A stretch of DNA of 64,000 bases from Eutypella sp. D-1 (Eukaryota > Ascomycota > Sordariomycetes > Xylariales > Diatrypaceae): contig JAJTTP010000005.1 in NCBI GenBank assembly GCA_023313575.1, positions 248,001 to 312,000 on the forward strand. The letters are read 5' to 3'. Positions 46,385 through 54,809 of this stretch are shown in pieces (the first letter of the stretch is position 1; each line of letters opens with the position of its first letter). The notes beneath the pieces were generated by a model. The model did not search any database, was not told the DNA's origin, and saw nothing but the letters and a program-made list of their open reading frames with translations. The position numbers and the translations under genes are program-made.

Positions 46385-46833
46385 CAGCAGAGAGTATAGG
46401 AGAAAGGCTGTAGGCTCCCCAACATCCTCCGTGATGATAATATACGGTTCCAGGTGTGACTTGATTTTAGCGTTGCTGACTGCGCAAGGCCTTTTGAGTG
46501 CTTTTGGACGCGATCCGACACAAGGGCTTTGCCACTACGCTTGAGCAGCTGAATAAATGTGACCTCAGCCACCGATCTCACTGGTAGGTACAACCAATGA
46601 CGACAATCACGCTAGGTTCCGCATACACGAAGTCATCTGTAAGCAGTTAGAGGAATATATGCACTAGGTAGAAATACCATAAGCAGATGCATCTTATGAT
46701 AGACACATTCGCAATTAAACTCCCTTGAACTTGGCTGGGCTATGTATCTCATTATACACTAAAAGCGATTCACTACACCATATGTGGGAGCCCCTGTCTA
46801 CCAATCCCGCACCAGGCCAGGCATAGCCTACAC
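46385..46833. other. Spacer between HET gene and amidohydrolase
   Basis: Nothing recognised; promoter side of the HET gene and 3' flank of the amidohydrolase gene. Confidence 0.6.
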
Positions 46834-48044
46834 TTAGTCCTGCAGCTCGATACCGTACGCCTCCAAGGCGGTGCCGCCCCAGATCATCCTGCGTTCCTCG
46901 TCGCCGTACGACATCATGAAGCAGATGCGGTCGACGACTTTCCTCCACTTATCCCAGGCGTTATCCTGTTCTTGCTCCGCGGCCTCGCCCTCCGTGGCGG
47001 TGGCGGCGCTACCCCCGACGCCGATGGTGCAGACGGGCCAGTCGCTGCCGAACATGAGGCGGGAGGGGCCGAAGGCGGCGAGGAGGACGCTGAGCCAGGG
47101 GCTAATAGCGTCGAAGATATCCTCGGGGCTGCGCCGGCGCAGCGCCTCGCCCATCTCCGACAGCCCGCCCGATAGCTTCACGTACGTCCGGCTGCACTTG
47201 CTCAGCGTGAACATGGCCGTGCGCCACGCGATGAACGACGGGCTTGTCTGCACGTTGTAGATCTCGAGGTCCGGCTTGCACATATGGTCTATTTTACGGT
47301 GTTAGTGGGATCTCGGCGCCGGCGAAAGGGAACCGAACTGTAGGTGTCGATAGGATAATAGCCTGAAAATGGAAGGGCAGACAGAAACATACTCAGAATA
47401 AAAACGACCTTCTGGTCCTCCTCGACGCCGTCGTGCGCGCGGTCGATCATCTCAACGGCCTCCTCAAGCTGCAGGCGGCCGCGCTCATGCTGGTTGACGC
47501 CGACATCAAAGACATATCCCTTCCTACCGAGGAGCTTGAGGCTCTCAATGAAGCCGTCCTGCAGGGCGGTGCCGCTGGGCTTGTCCTGGAGCAGGTATCG
47601 GAAGCCCCTGACCTTTTTCCAGGCGTCATCGCCTGCCTCTTCCTTCACACGCGCTAGGTACGTCTCCAGGACCTCGGGCCCGCTCGGCACCGGGGCCCAG
47701 GGTACCCAGGCGACCAGGAGCCGGGAGTCCTCGGGGCTATGGCCCTCGCCCTCCCGCGGTTTGCCCTCGACGATGCGCCGCACCCACGCGACTTCTTTCA
47801 GCGGGCCCTTCTCCCAGCCGGCGGGACTCTCCTTCTCCTTCGCGTCATCCCCGTTCACACGATCCGTCTCGACGAATATGAAACCGCGGAGGGAGTCGGC
47901 GGCGGGTGAGATAGCGGCCTTATACTCTTCGACAGAGTGCTGCTTGGCCAAGGGGGACTCGGGCTTGTACCAGGCGAAGTTGGTTAATTCCGAGGCCGGG
48001 AACAGGTGGATGTGGGAGTCGATGATGGGGATTTCCGACCCCAT
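46834..48044 (-). CDS. Amidohydrolase-2 family metal-dependent hydrolase
   Basis: Exons 48044-47393 and 47288-46834, giving 368 aa; GTATGT donor and ATAG acceptor. The start MGSEIPIIDSHIHLFP carries the HxH metal motif at the end of strand 1. Other family blocks are LRGFIFVETD, WVPWAP, VRGFRYLLQ, FDVGVN, VVFILNHMCKP (metal-binding His, created by the splice) and LMFGSDWPVC (catalytic Asp). The nearest known enzymes are lactonases and related hydrolases of the COG3618 type (L-fuconolactonase, L-rhamnonolactonase, 2-pyrone-4,6-dicarboxylate hydrolase); the actual substrate cannot be read from the sequence. An insertion rich in Ala, Glu and Gln (about 310-330) follows the GSDWPVC motif. Confidence 0.85.
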
Positions 48045-49033
48045 CTTGGCGGCGAACGGCGGACGGTGGGTGATGAGTGACGGGGTGGTAGGATGTGTGG
48101 TGGGATGCAGTGGGATATATATGTGTTGGCGTTCTCACGATGTGCTTTTTGTTGTTGTTTTTGCTGGCCGGAGTAGATATACCACGAAAACTCCTCTAGA
48201 TGCAGTTTAAATCTCGAGAGTTAGTCTATTATGGGAACGCGTGAATATGTGGAAATGGAAGAAGAATGATAAGAATGATTCAAAAACGAAAAAAACGACT
48301 TGAAATGGTCCAAGTTTCCCCTCGTTCGTCCATCTCTCCCGATTCTCCAGTTTCCCATGTTATTAGTGCCTTGAAGTGCCCAGACAAGCCAGAGTGCACG
48401 GCCTGGAGCTTGTCCCCGGCCTACTACAGTACTTAGCAAGTCCAGCTACCCCTGAAGTTACCCAACTACCGCCAACTGCCTGGGTACATACCCTGCTACC
48501 CCGCCAATCGTCGGGTCTGATAGCAACGACGGAGCTGTTTTTAGCGGGGTTAACTAACCTGCCTTGCCCGCTAACATGACCTCACTAACACACTAACTCT
48601 GCTAACCCTGCTAACCCCACCAACCCCTCTACGTAAGAGCAATCATTCACACTTAATACATGCAAATGGCTATTAGTCGTTTGTTATATTCCCCTGTTCG
48701 TCTCTCACTCGAGAAAGTAACACTGGCCGATATCGAAGATTGGCCGGATATACCTGAATATACGATAGATCTATACGTGATGTACCTGGGTTTGTTATGC
48801 ATCTATGCGCTCTGACGGGAACAAAAAAGCGATCTATCGAGTTGTATGTATGAAAGGACATGTGGGGGCGAGACTAGCGGTAAGCACTTTATCCCCCCCC
48901 AAGTCCCCCTATTGATTATACGGGTTTGGTTCAGCAAGTCATACTTGACTTTCATACGTAATCCCATGTTGAAGGAAATGATATCATTTTCTGTGAAACT
49001 CTGGAGGTCAACGTGGAGGAAAAAGGGAAGTTT
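48045..49033. other. Intergenic spacer
   Basis: No gene supported. Repeated CTAACC/CTGCTAAC units occur at about 48545-48625. It separates the amidohydrolase gene from the tRNA-like cluster. Confidence 0.55.
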
Positions 49034-49041
49034 AAAAAAGA

Positions 49042-49148
49042 AGACCACGGCAGGAATTGAACCCGCTCCTCTCTCAACAGGGGGATGGAGAAGTAAGAGT
49101 AATTCGGATGGTAATTGTGAGAGTGTGCAGCCAGTACACCACGCGGCC
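49042..49148 (-). tRNA. tRNA-like gene copy A, intron-containing, isotype unassigned
   Basis: The 5' part GGCCGCG-TG-GTGT-ACTGGCT-GCAC has a perfect A box. The 3' part GCGGG-TTCAATT-CCTGC is a B box and T arm. The acceptor closes with CGTGGTC (one G:U and one G:T-type pair at positions 2 and 5), discriminator T. The anticodon stem is CTCTC/GAGAG, enclosing 43 nt (7-nt loop plus 36-nt intron). A canonical intron position would leave C33 and anticodon AAT, which is not credible; the 7 nt before the 3' stem read CCCTGTT. A T6 run starts 3 nt past the 3' end and a TATA element lies 38-46 bp upstream. With copy F it forms a subgroup with a 7-nt D loop and A26. Confidence 0.65.
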
Positions 49149-49185
49149 TGGTCTGATTTCTTTAATAGCCGTAATGTTGTTTAGG

Positions 49186-49194
49186 TTTATAAGG
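49186..49194 (-). promoter_or_regulatory. TATA element upstream of tRNA-like copy A
   Basis: CCTTATAAA on the minus strand, 38-46 bp before the tRNA-like 5' end. The same element precedes all six copies. Confidence 0.5.
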
Positions 49195-49656
49195 ACTAGG
49201 TTTCGTATACGAGCCTGAGACCCTCGTAGAGATATCCCCATAGAGTTCGAGTTTAACCTCCAGGCTACGTCTGTGATAAGAAAATTTAGACAGTACACTA
49301 CACACTGGAGCCTAACTTGGTGGCCGGGCCCTGTGCTGTGCCTTGCTCCCGGCAATGCTCTTCGGCTATGGTATCGTGTACGGGAGATGTAGGTAGTCCC
49401 TGAGAAGATTGAAACATTGAACCACGTTGTGTTTAGATATGTTCTACAGACATGACCTTTAATTCCTTCGAGTAGACTTGGCTACCAGCAGTGGACGAAG
49501 CAAGTATCTTTACTATGTAACTAAACACCGTCTATCCACTATACTGCTCGTCAGAAAGTCAATGAAGCAAAAGATAACAGAGTGTACGAATAAAATCCCA
49601 AGAGAAGGATAGAACCAAAGAAAAAGAAAGTCATGATGACAAGAAAAAGTAAGGAT

Positions 49657-49762
49657 TGGCCACGGCGGGAGTCGAACCCGCGCCTCTCTCATCAGGGCAG
49701 AGGAGATAGTAAGGATAGTTCGAATAGGTTTGTGAGAGCGTGCACCACTACACCACGCGGCC
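49657..49762 (-). tRNA. tRNA-like gene copy B, intron-containing, isotype unassigned
   Basis: This is the best-paired copy. The acceptor GGCCGCG/CGTGGCC has discriminator A, the D stem is GTGT/GCAC with a 6-nt loop, the anticodon stem is CTCTC/GAGAG and the T stem GCGGG/CCCGC is perfect. A box TGGTGTAGTGG and B box GGTTCGACTCC fit the Pol III consensus. The anticodon loop plus intron is 43 nt. The last seven loop bases are CCCTGAT, giving CTG at positions 34-36 only if the intron sits 5' of the loop, which is not the canonical site. A T5 run follows within 10 nt. Confidence 0.7.
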
Positions 49763-49804
49763 TTCGCTTATTGGGTTTCTTGAAAGATTAATAAACTAAT
49801 TCAA

Positions 49805-49813
49805 TATATAAGG
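49805..49813 (-). promoter_or_regulatory. TATA element upstream of tRNA-like copy B
   Basis: CCTTATATA on the minus strand, about 43-51 bp before the 5' end. Confidence 0.5.
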
Positions 49814-50560
49814 TTCTCGTCTCCCTATCTATTATGTGCGGATGGGCATATGGGAGGAATGGAGCTCTGCTTCTACATATACGACGGGTATAGAGTTTCA
49901 CCTGGTGTTCTTGAAGCTCAAAGTACGGGTCTTTTCCTTGAGCTTATTTTGCAACACGAACATAGCAACGCCTTTGGTAGACGTACACGGATGATGAATA
50001 TGTCTGCCATGTCGCCGAGGCCCAGCCAGGAGGAGGGGGCAAAGTCAAATAGGCAATGCTCTCTTACTAACCCAAGAAGAGAAGTGCGTTGAGATAGATA
50101 CGCTGAAGCCATAGGTATTAAGGGTGTGGGGGCGGGAGGGTGATGGTTCAGAGATTTCTGGAAGCATGCCTAGCTGGTACCTATTATGTCACGCACCTGT
50201 GGCTTTTGAGAGAGGTAGGATGCCGTATCATTCTATACACATTTTATCTAGGTTCATAGCACCGATGTCCGATTTCAGTCTATCACCTACTACCAGTGTG
50301 TCTGGATATCTGTTATAGTTGTTTAGCACCAGTTAACTCTGGGATACGATAGGGGCACTTGTACAAGCTATAAACTGACCCCATTGCAAACCTAGGTGGA
50401 AAAGTTGGTTGTAATATGGCGCATGGCTTCAACTATGTTGTTAAGTGAACAAAGTCAAACGACGTTTTAGGGTCAGACTGGCCCGTACGCATAAAGGACA
50501 AAAAATTAGGGTGGGAGAGGGAAAGGGAAAGGGGGGGGGGAAGGAAAGAAAAAAGAGGTT

Positions 50561-50667
50561 TGGCCACGGCAGGAGTCGAACCCGCCCTTCTCTCAACAGG
50601 GTAGAGTAGGTAGTAAGATATAGTTCGAATAGGTTTGTGAGAGCGTGCACCACTACACCTCGCGGCC
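50561..50667 (-). tRNA. tRNA-like gene copy C, intron-containing, isotype unassigned
   Basis: GGCCGCG/CGTGGCC acceptor, discriminator A, D stem GTGT/GCAC, anticodon stem CTCTC/GAGAG, T stem GCGGG/CCTGC with one G:U. Loop plus intron 44 nt, beginning ACAAACCTATTCGAACTAT as in copy B and ending CCCTGTT. A T6 run starts 7 nt downstream. Most similar to copy B, including the 5' flank. Confidence 0.68.
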
Positions 50668-50703
50668 TCTTGTGTTTCTTGAAAGACTGGTATATTAATT
50701 AGG

Positions 50704-50712
50704 TATATAAGG
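50704..50712 (-). promoter_or_regulatory. TATA element upstream of tRNA-like copy C
   Basis: CCTTATATA on the minus strand, about 37-45 bp before the 5' end. Confidence 0.5.
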
Positions 50713-51240
50713 ACAGAACCTAGTTTCCTTCTTTAACCTTCCGTGTGGCATCGGCAACTTGCTTACGCGGGAGACCCTATAAACTTTAGATATCTAACCT
50801 ACGCCTTCTTATCTACACCTGACCGAGGAGTTCGAGATTTATACCATGGAAGAGGGAAGTGGGTGCGGCATTGTACTAGGGCGCACAACACAGAGTAATG
50901 AATATCTCCCGGCAGATTGCTGGTAGAAAATGTCAGCGTACGGCTAGAGGTCGGGTTCATTAACGCTAGATCATTTCTACATCTAGGAGGTTAGTGGCCA
51001 TAGTCTAGAATGTAATGCTTTGGATAAGCTTGACTTGTTTAAAAAAAGGCCACGAAAGCTTCTGTTCACGGTCCTGCCATTGTGTCTCGAGGCAGGTGTT
51101 GGCTGAAGTCCGAGTAAAAAGGGGGCACACGTACGCTTCCGTGTGCTATCAGCATGTTCAGGCAAAGTTGAGAAGTAGACTTATAGTTAGTGTTCTAAAT
51201 TGATACTATACGTGTGGATTGAAAAAAAAAAAGGGATGAG

Positions 51241-51352
51241 TAGCCACGGCAGGACTCGAACCCGCTCTTCTCTCAACAGGATAAGGGGGGGTAAGAGTAA
51301 GCGATGCATTCGGATGGCTATGTGAGAGCGTGCACCAGTACACTACGCGGCC
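51241..51352 (-). tRNA. tRNA-like gene copy D, intron-containing, isotype unassigned
   Basis: GGCCGCG pairs with CGTGGCT (terminal G:U), discriminator A. The D, anticodon and T stems are as in the other copies. Loop plus intron is 49 nt, beginning ACATAGCCATCCGAATG and ending TCCTGTT, with a run of seven C inside. A T11 run starts 9 nt downstream. Closest to copy E. Confidence 0.66.
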
Positions 51353-51389
51353 TTGGTTTTCATTCTTAAAATGGCTAGGATTGTTTTCA

Positions 51390-51397
51390 TATATAAG
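51390..51397 (-). promoter_or_regulatory. TATA element upstream of tRNA-like copy D
   Basis: CTTATATA on the minus strand, about 38-45 bp before the 5' end. Confidence 0.5.
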
Positions 51398-52106
51398 TTC
51401 GGCACTCCTGCAAAGTCACATTTAATGCCTGGTCTCTGTGTACGAGGCTCTGTAAGGTTCAGGTGTAGAATCTACGCGCATTGTATTAAAGTTTATTGTA
51501 GCTTAACGAGACGGGGCGCAGATAGAGTCATTTGTTGCCTCTTCTGGAAGTAGGGGTCATTGGGTTCACAGCCTAGATTTAGAAGATAATGTAGTGGGAT
51601 ATACATTCAATTATTACTTCCACCATGTATCCATAAGTCAGGTGCCATCCCTCACTTTCACTATACAGCCTGGCAGTCTGCTATCAAGTCGAAGACTTCA
51701 TATTAATAGATAGATATCGGGTGGCGACTGATGGTAGGCTTAGGCATATTGTCGCCCAGCATCAGGATCCGGCTGCTACTGAAGAAGATCCCAAAATCTT
51801 GATTTAAGTATCGTACACGGCCTTCCTAAGACCGTAAAATTTTCAGCTTCATTATTCATAGCGATGAATACTAGGCTCTGGGGCCAAGGGCTTAGGAGAC
51901 TATGTGAGCTGGAATCGTACAGGAGCTGTCCCACCTTTATGTTATATACTGCTCCATATCAAGAGGACACTGACGATGGAAGACGTGGAGTACAATTCAT
52001 CATTTAGGATGATAGTGCCATACGTGTCTTCCTGCTTGGTGGAGGGAAAGCCACCGATGCGACTCCCTAGTATGTTTACCGACGAAACGCAAGAAAGGGT
52101 GAAGAT

Positions 52107-52160
52107 TGGCTACGACGGGAGACAAAGCTTCCGTTCTCTCGATAAGGGGCAAGAGTAGTC
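52107..52160 (-). pseudogene. Decayed 3' half of a tRNA-like gene
   Basis: On the plus strand TTGGCTACGACGGGAG, then CTTCCGTTCTCTCGATAAGGGGC, mirrors the 3' half of copies B-F (T arm, GAGAG stem and start of the intron) with several changes. The B box is damaged and no D arm or 5' acceptor follows, so it is a truncated remnant inside the same array. Confidence 0.55.
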
Positions 52161-52300
52161 ATAAAAGCAGAATATCGCTAGCCGGCCAATGTTGGCAAAG
52201 TGAAATCAACATATAGGGAAAGGGGAGTAAGAAGATAATGTAAAAATAAATCAAGACGGAGAGCAACAATAGGGGAAGAACAGTAAAAAAAAGAAAAAGA

Positions 52301-52412
52301 TGGCCGCGACAGGAGTCGAACCCACTCTTCTCTCAACAGGATAAAGGGAGATAAGGTAAGTGATACATTCGGATGGCTATGTGAGAGCGTGCACCATTAC
52401 ACTACGACGGCC
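52301..52412 (-). tRNA. tRNA-like gene copy E, probably decaying
   Basis: Same plan as copy D (loop plus intron begins ACATAGCCATCCGAATGTAT and ends TCCTGTT), but with one extra base in the 5' acceptor strand (GGCCGTCG against GGCCGCG) and a T stem GTGGG/CCTGT resting on three wobble pairs. T runs follow directly (T5, then T8). The defects suggest relaxed selection on this copy. Confidence 0.5.
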
Positions 52413-52444
52413 TTTGCTTCGTTAAGAGTCTACATATTGTATCG

Positions 52445-52453
52445 ATATATAAG
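52445..52453 (-). promoter_or_regulatory. TATA element upstream of tRNA-like copy E
   Basis: CTTATATAT on the minus strand, about 33-41 bp before the 5' end. Confidence 0.45.
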
Positions 52454-52879
52454 CTTTGTCTCTGAGAACTTTCAGTGTGTGAAAGTGAACTCTAAGCCCA
52501 AGCCTGCCTCGTACCGACAGGCCTATGTACTAGGATTGAGGGTTGTCTTCTCAAGTACTTCTACTACTTCGCTACGAACCTAAGGACCTGGGTGTGTGGC
52601 TTCACCGTGAATGGCCCCGTAGCGGATCCTAAGAAAGGGACAGAATGTACCCGACCATCGCGTCGAGTGTAGGGAGACAGCGTCAGAGGGTAATTGGAAG
52701 ACCGGTCTCTCGACACATATATGGTAGATAAATAATGAGAGAAAGGGCAACAGACACTAGTAGCCAGTTGGGGGGGGGGGGGACCAAAAAGAGAGGAAGA
52801 GACAAAATTCGAATCACCTGAGCAAATTAAAATAAGAGCATGCTAAAAAGGAAAAGAAGAGAAAAAGAAAAAAGAGAAA

Positions 52880-52992
52880 TAGCCACGGCAGGAGTCGAAC
52901 CTGCTCCTCTCTCAGCAGGGTAGAGGGAATAGAAGTAAAGTATAATTCGGGATATCGTTTGTGAGAGTGTGCAGCCAATACACCACGCGGCC
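52880..52992 (-). tRNA. tRNA-like gene copy F, intron-containing, isotype unassigned
   Basis: GGCCGCG/CGTGGCT acceptor, discriminator A, D arm GTGT-ATTGGCT-GCAC, anticodon stem CTCTC/GAGAG, T arm GCAGG-TTCGACT-CCTGC. The T stem is fully Watson-Crick: where most copies have a G:U pair, here the 5' base is A, so pairing is kept. The loop plus intron ends CCCTGCT. A T6 run starts 7 nt downstream. It groups with copy A at the other end of the array. Confidence 0.68.
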
Positions 52993-53017
52993 TTTGGGGA
53001 TGGAAGGGGTATTTAGA

Positions 53018-53026
53018 CTTATAAGG
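53018..53026 (-). promoter_or_regulatory. TATA element upstream of tRNA-like copy F
   Basis: CCTTATAAG on the minus strand, about 26-34 bp before the 5' end. Confidence 0.45.
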
Positions 53027-53960
53027 GGCGTGCGTTGCTAGCTAGCCAGCCTTTTCCCAGCGGAATAGGGTTTGCTCTATATGTTGGATGGGCCTGTGTA
53101 CACTGAACATACATGAAGCTTGGTAGTCAAGTCATGGGCATATTAATAATTTATTAGGGAAGCTTGTTAAAGGTGTAGAGCAGATGATGACGATATATCA
53201 GTTGGTATAACAAGAGAGCATCGTTGCAATCAACTGCCAGTATTACGATCACGCAAATACATGCACGAAGCTCGAGGAGAGTAATTAGTTCATGTCAATG
53301 AATAGATTCAATCGTCATCTATCAATTCTGCGGGTGATGGCAGTGCGGACTAGCTAGCTAAGCTAAAATCCCAGGTTATTAATGAACCATCCCTTCTTCT
53401 CGTTCCCTTGTGGGAGTGGGGTGGCATGCCCGGATCCTTCTCACCGTCCGGTCCGGGGCCACGTTATTGACAAGACACACACAACATCCCCGGAAGCCGT
53501 CCCCCGTTGATCGGTTGATCAGTCGGTCGGCGACGGCTTCGTCAAAGGGGGAGGGGGTAGTCTTTTGTTTCGCTGGAGCAGGTCGGGGTGACCCACGTTC
53601 TTGCCCGTTCGCAAGTAACAGCGGGTCCCGTGCTCGAGACAGATTGTCAGGACATACGAAACAAATCGCACGACTGGATCCGGACACCGTGGAGACGGTG
53701 TCGGCGCCATCGTGGGGGTCATGCTCCGGCCCTATATAGGACGCGCGGGGGGCGGGCAGACAAGACCGGCTTGCTGCCCACCGTCAAAGACCGCGCTTAT
53801 TATGCAATGGAACAACAAGGCGGGCAGTGCGGCTGATAGGTAATTAAGCGCAGCATCGTGCCCGGAAATGAGCGAACGGCCATGAAGTCTATCTTCGGCC
53901 TTCTTCTTCTGGAACTGTGGTTTGCTTGGTGATGTGGGATCCCTCCCATTGTTCAAGTCC
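53027..53960. other. Intergenic spacer
   Basis: No gene supported. GC content rises sharply after about 53400 toward the EsdC-like gene; reading frames there lack family features. Confidence 0.55.
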
Positions 53961-54809
53961 TCACGAACGGACGACCATGCCGTGGCGGCGGGAGCTGCGG
54001 GGGACGTACTCCTCCTCCTCGTCGCCGCTGGAGCAAGAGCTGCTGTCGTCACTGTAGCCGCAGCGGGAGCCACCGCAGTCGATCTTGACGCGGTCACCCT
54101 TGCGGGTGATGCCGTAGCGCTCACAGGTGCAGCTGCTGCAGTCAGAGGCGGGGGTGCTGTAGCCGGAGAGCGAGGAGCTGGGCGAGGAGCTGTCCGAGCG
54201 GTAGGACAGGCTGGAGCCGGACGAAGAGACGGGGGAGTTGGCGAAGTCGGTGATAAACTCCTCCTCCTCGATACCGGCGCTGCCGAAGCGGGCAGTGAGC
54301 TCCTCGATGTCGTCATCGCAGTAGTCGGCGTTGAGGATGTTCTTGGTGGCATGGGGAGACATGGGCTTGGGGGCAACGATCTGCGAGACGGAGAGGGGAC
54401 GGCCCTTGGGGATGTCAACGGAGAGCGAGCCGCGCTTGGAAGAGCGGTGCTCCTTGGAGGAGCGGGACGAGCTCTTGGAGCTGTGGGACTTGGAGGAAGA
54501 CTTGCTCGACTTGTCCTTGGGGACGTCGAGGATGTTCAGGGTCCGGCCAGTGGTGGGCTCGACGGTGGAGTTCTCACTGGGGTTATGGGCGACGTGGTAG
54601 CCATCGATGATGTAGTAGTACCAGTAGCGCTGGCCGGCCTCAAGGTTGCCCTGGAAGCGGAAAGTGCCCTTCCACGAGCCGGACTTGGAGGAAGTCTTGT
54701 CCTTGGAAAGGGGGATCTGGCCAACGTAGTTGTCCCAGGAACCAAGCAAATGGACGGACTTGACGCCAGAAGAGACGCGAAGAGAGAACGAAAGCTGAAT
54801 AGTGGCCAT
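53961..54809 (-). CDS. esdC: EsdC-like protein with AMPK-type glycogen-binding domain
   Basis: Single exon, 282 aa. The N-terminal ~95 residues form a CBM48/AMPK-beta-type glycogen-binding domain: VHLLGSWDNYVGQIPLSKD, SGSWKGTFRF, GQRYWYYYIIDGYHVAHNP and RTLNILDVP. The conserved Trp and Gly residues of the carbohydrate site are in place. The rest is disordered: a Ser/Lys-rich stretch, RSSKRGSLSVDIPKGRPLS, an acidic IEELTARFGSAGIEEEEF block and a final Ser/Cys-rich part (CSSCTCERYG, CGGSRCGY). This layout matches EsdC of Aspergillus nidulans, a protein needed for early sexual development. The C-terminal ASC domain of true AMPK beta subunits is absent, so an AMPK subunit role is unlikely. Confidence 0.88.
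   Translation of the reverse strand: MATIQLSFSLRVSSGVKSVHLLGSWDNYVGQIPLSKDKTSSKSGSWKGTFRFQGNLEAGQRYWYYYIIDGYHVAHNPSENSTVEPTTGRTLNILDVPKDKSSKSSSKSHSSKSSSRSSKEHRSSKRGSLSVDIPKGRPLSVSQIVAPKPMSPHATKNILNADYCDDDIEELTARFGSAGIEEEEFITDFANSPVSSSGSSLSYRSDSSSPSSSLSGYSTPASDCSSCTCERYGITRKGDRVKIDCGGSRCGYSDDSSSCSSGDEEEEYVPRSSRRHGMVVRS

Larger units (their letters stand above)
49204..52868. other. Spacers of the tRNA-like cluster
   Basis: Between the tRNA-like units lie 450-900 bp AT-rich spacers without protein genes. The 5' flanks of copies B and C share a GTTTCTTGAAAGA stretch followed by an AT-rich part and the TATA element, which points to duplication of larger units. A run of 13 G lies at about 52770-52782. 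Confidence 0.5.

Noticed and set aside
49042..52992. Repeated units read as a CRISPR array or as SINEs
   Set aside because: Spacing of 580-1060 bp and a eukaryotic context exclude CRISPR. SINE is less likely because each unit ends at the tRNA 3' end followed by a Pol III terminator, with no tail or flanking target duplications seen.
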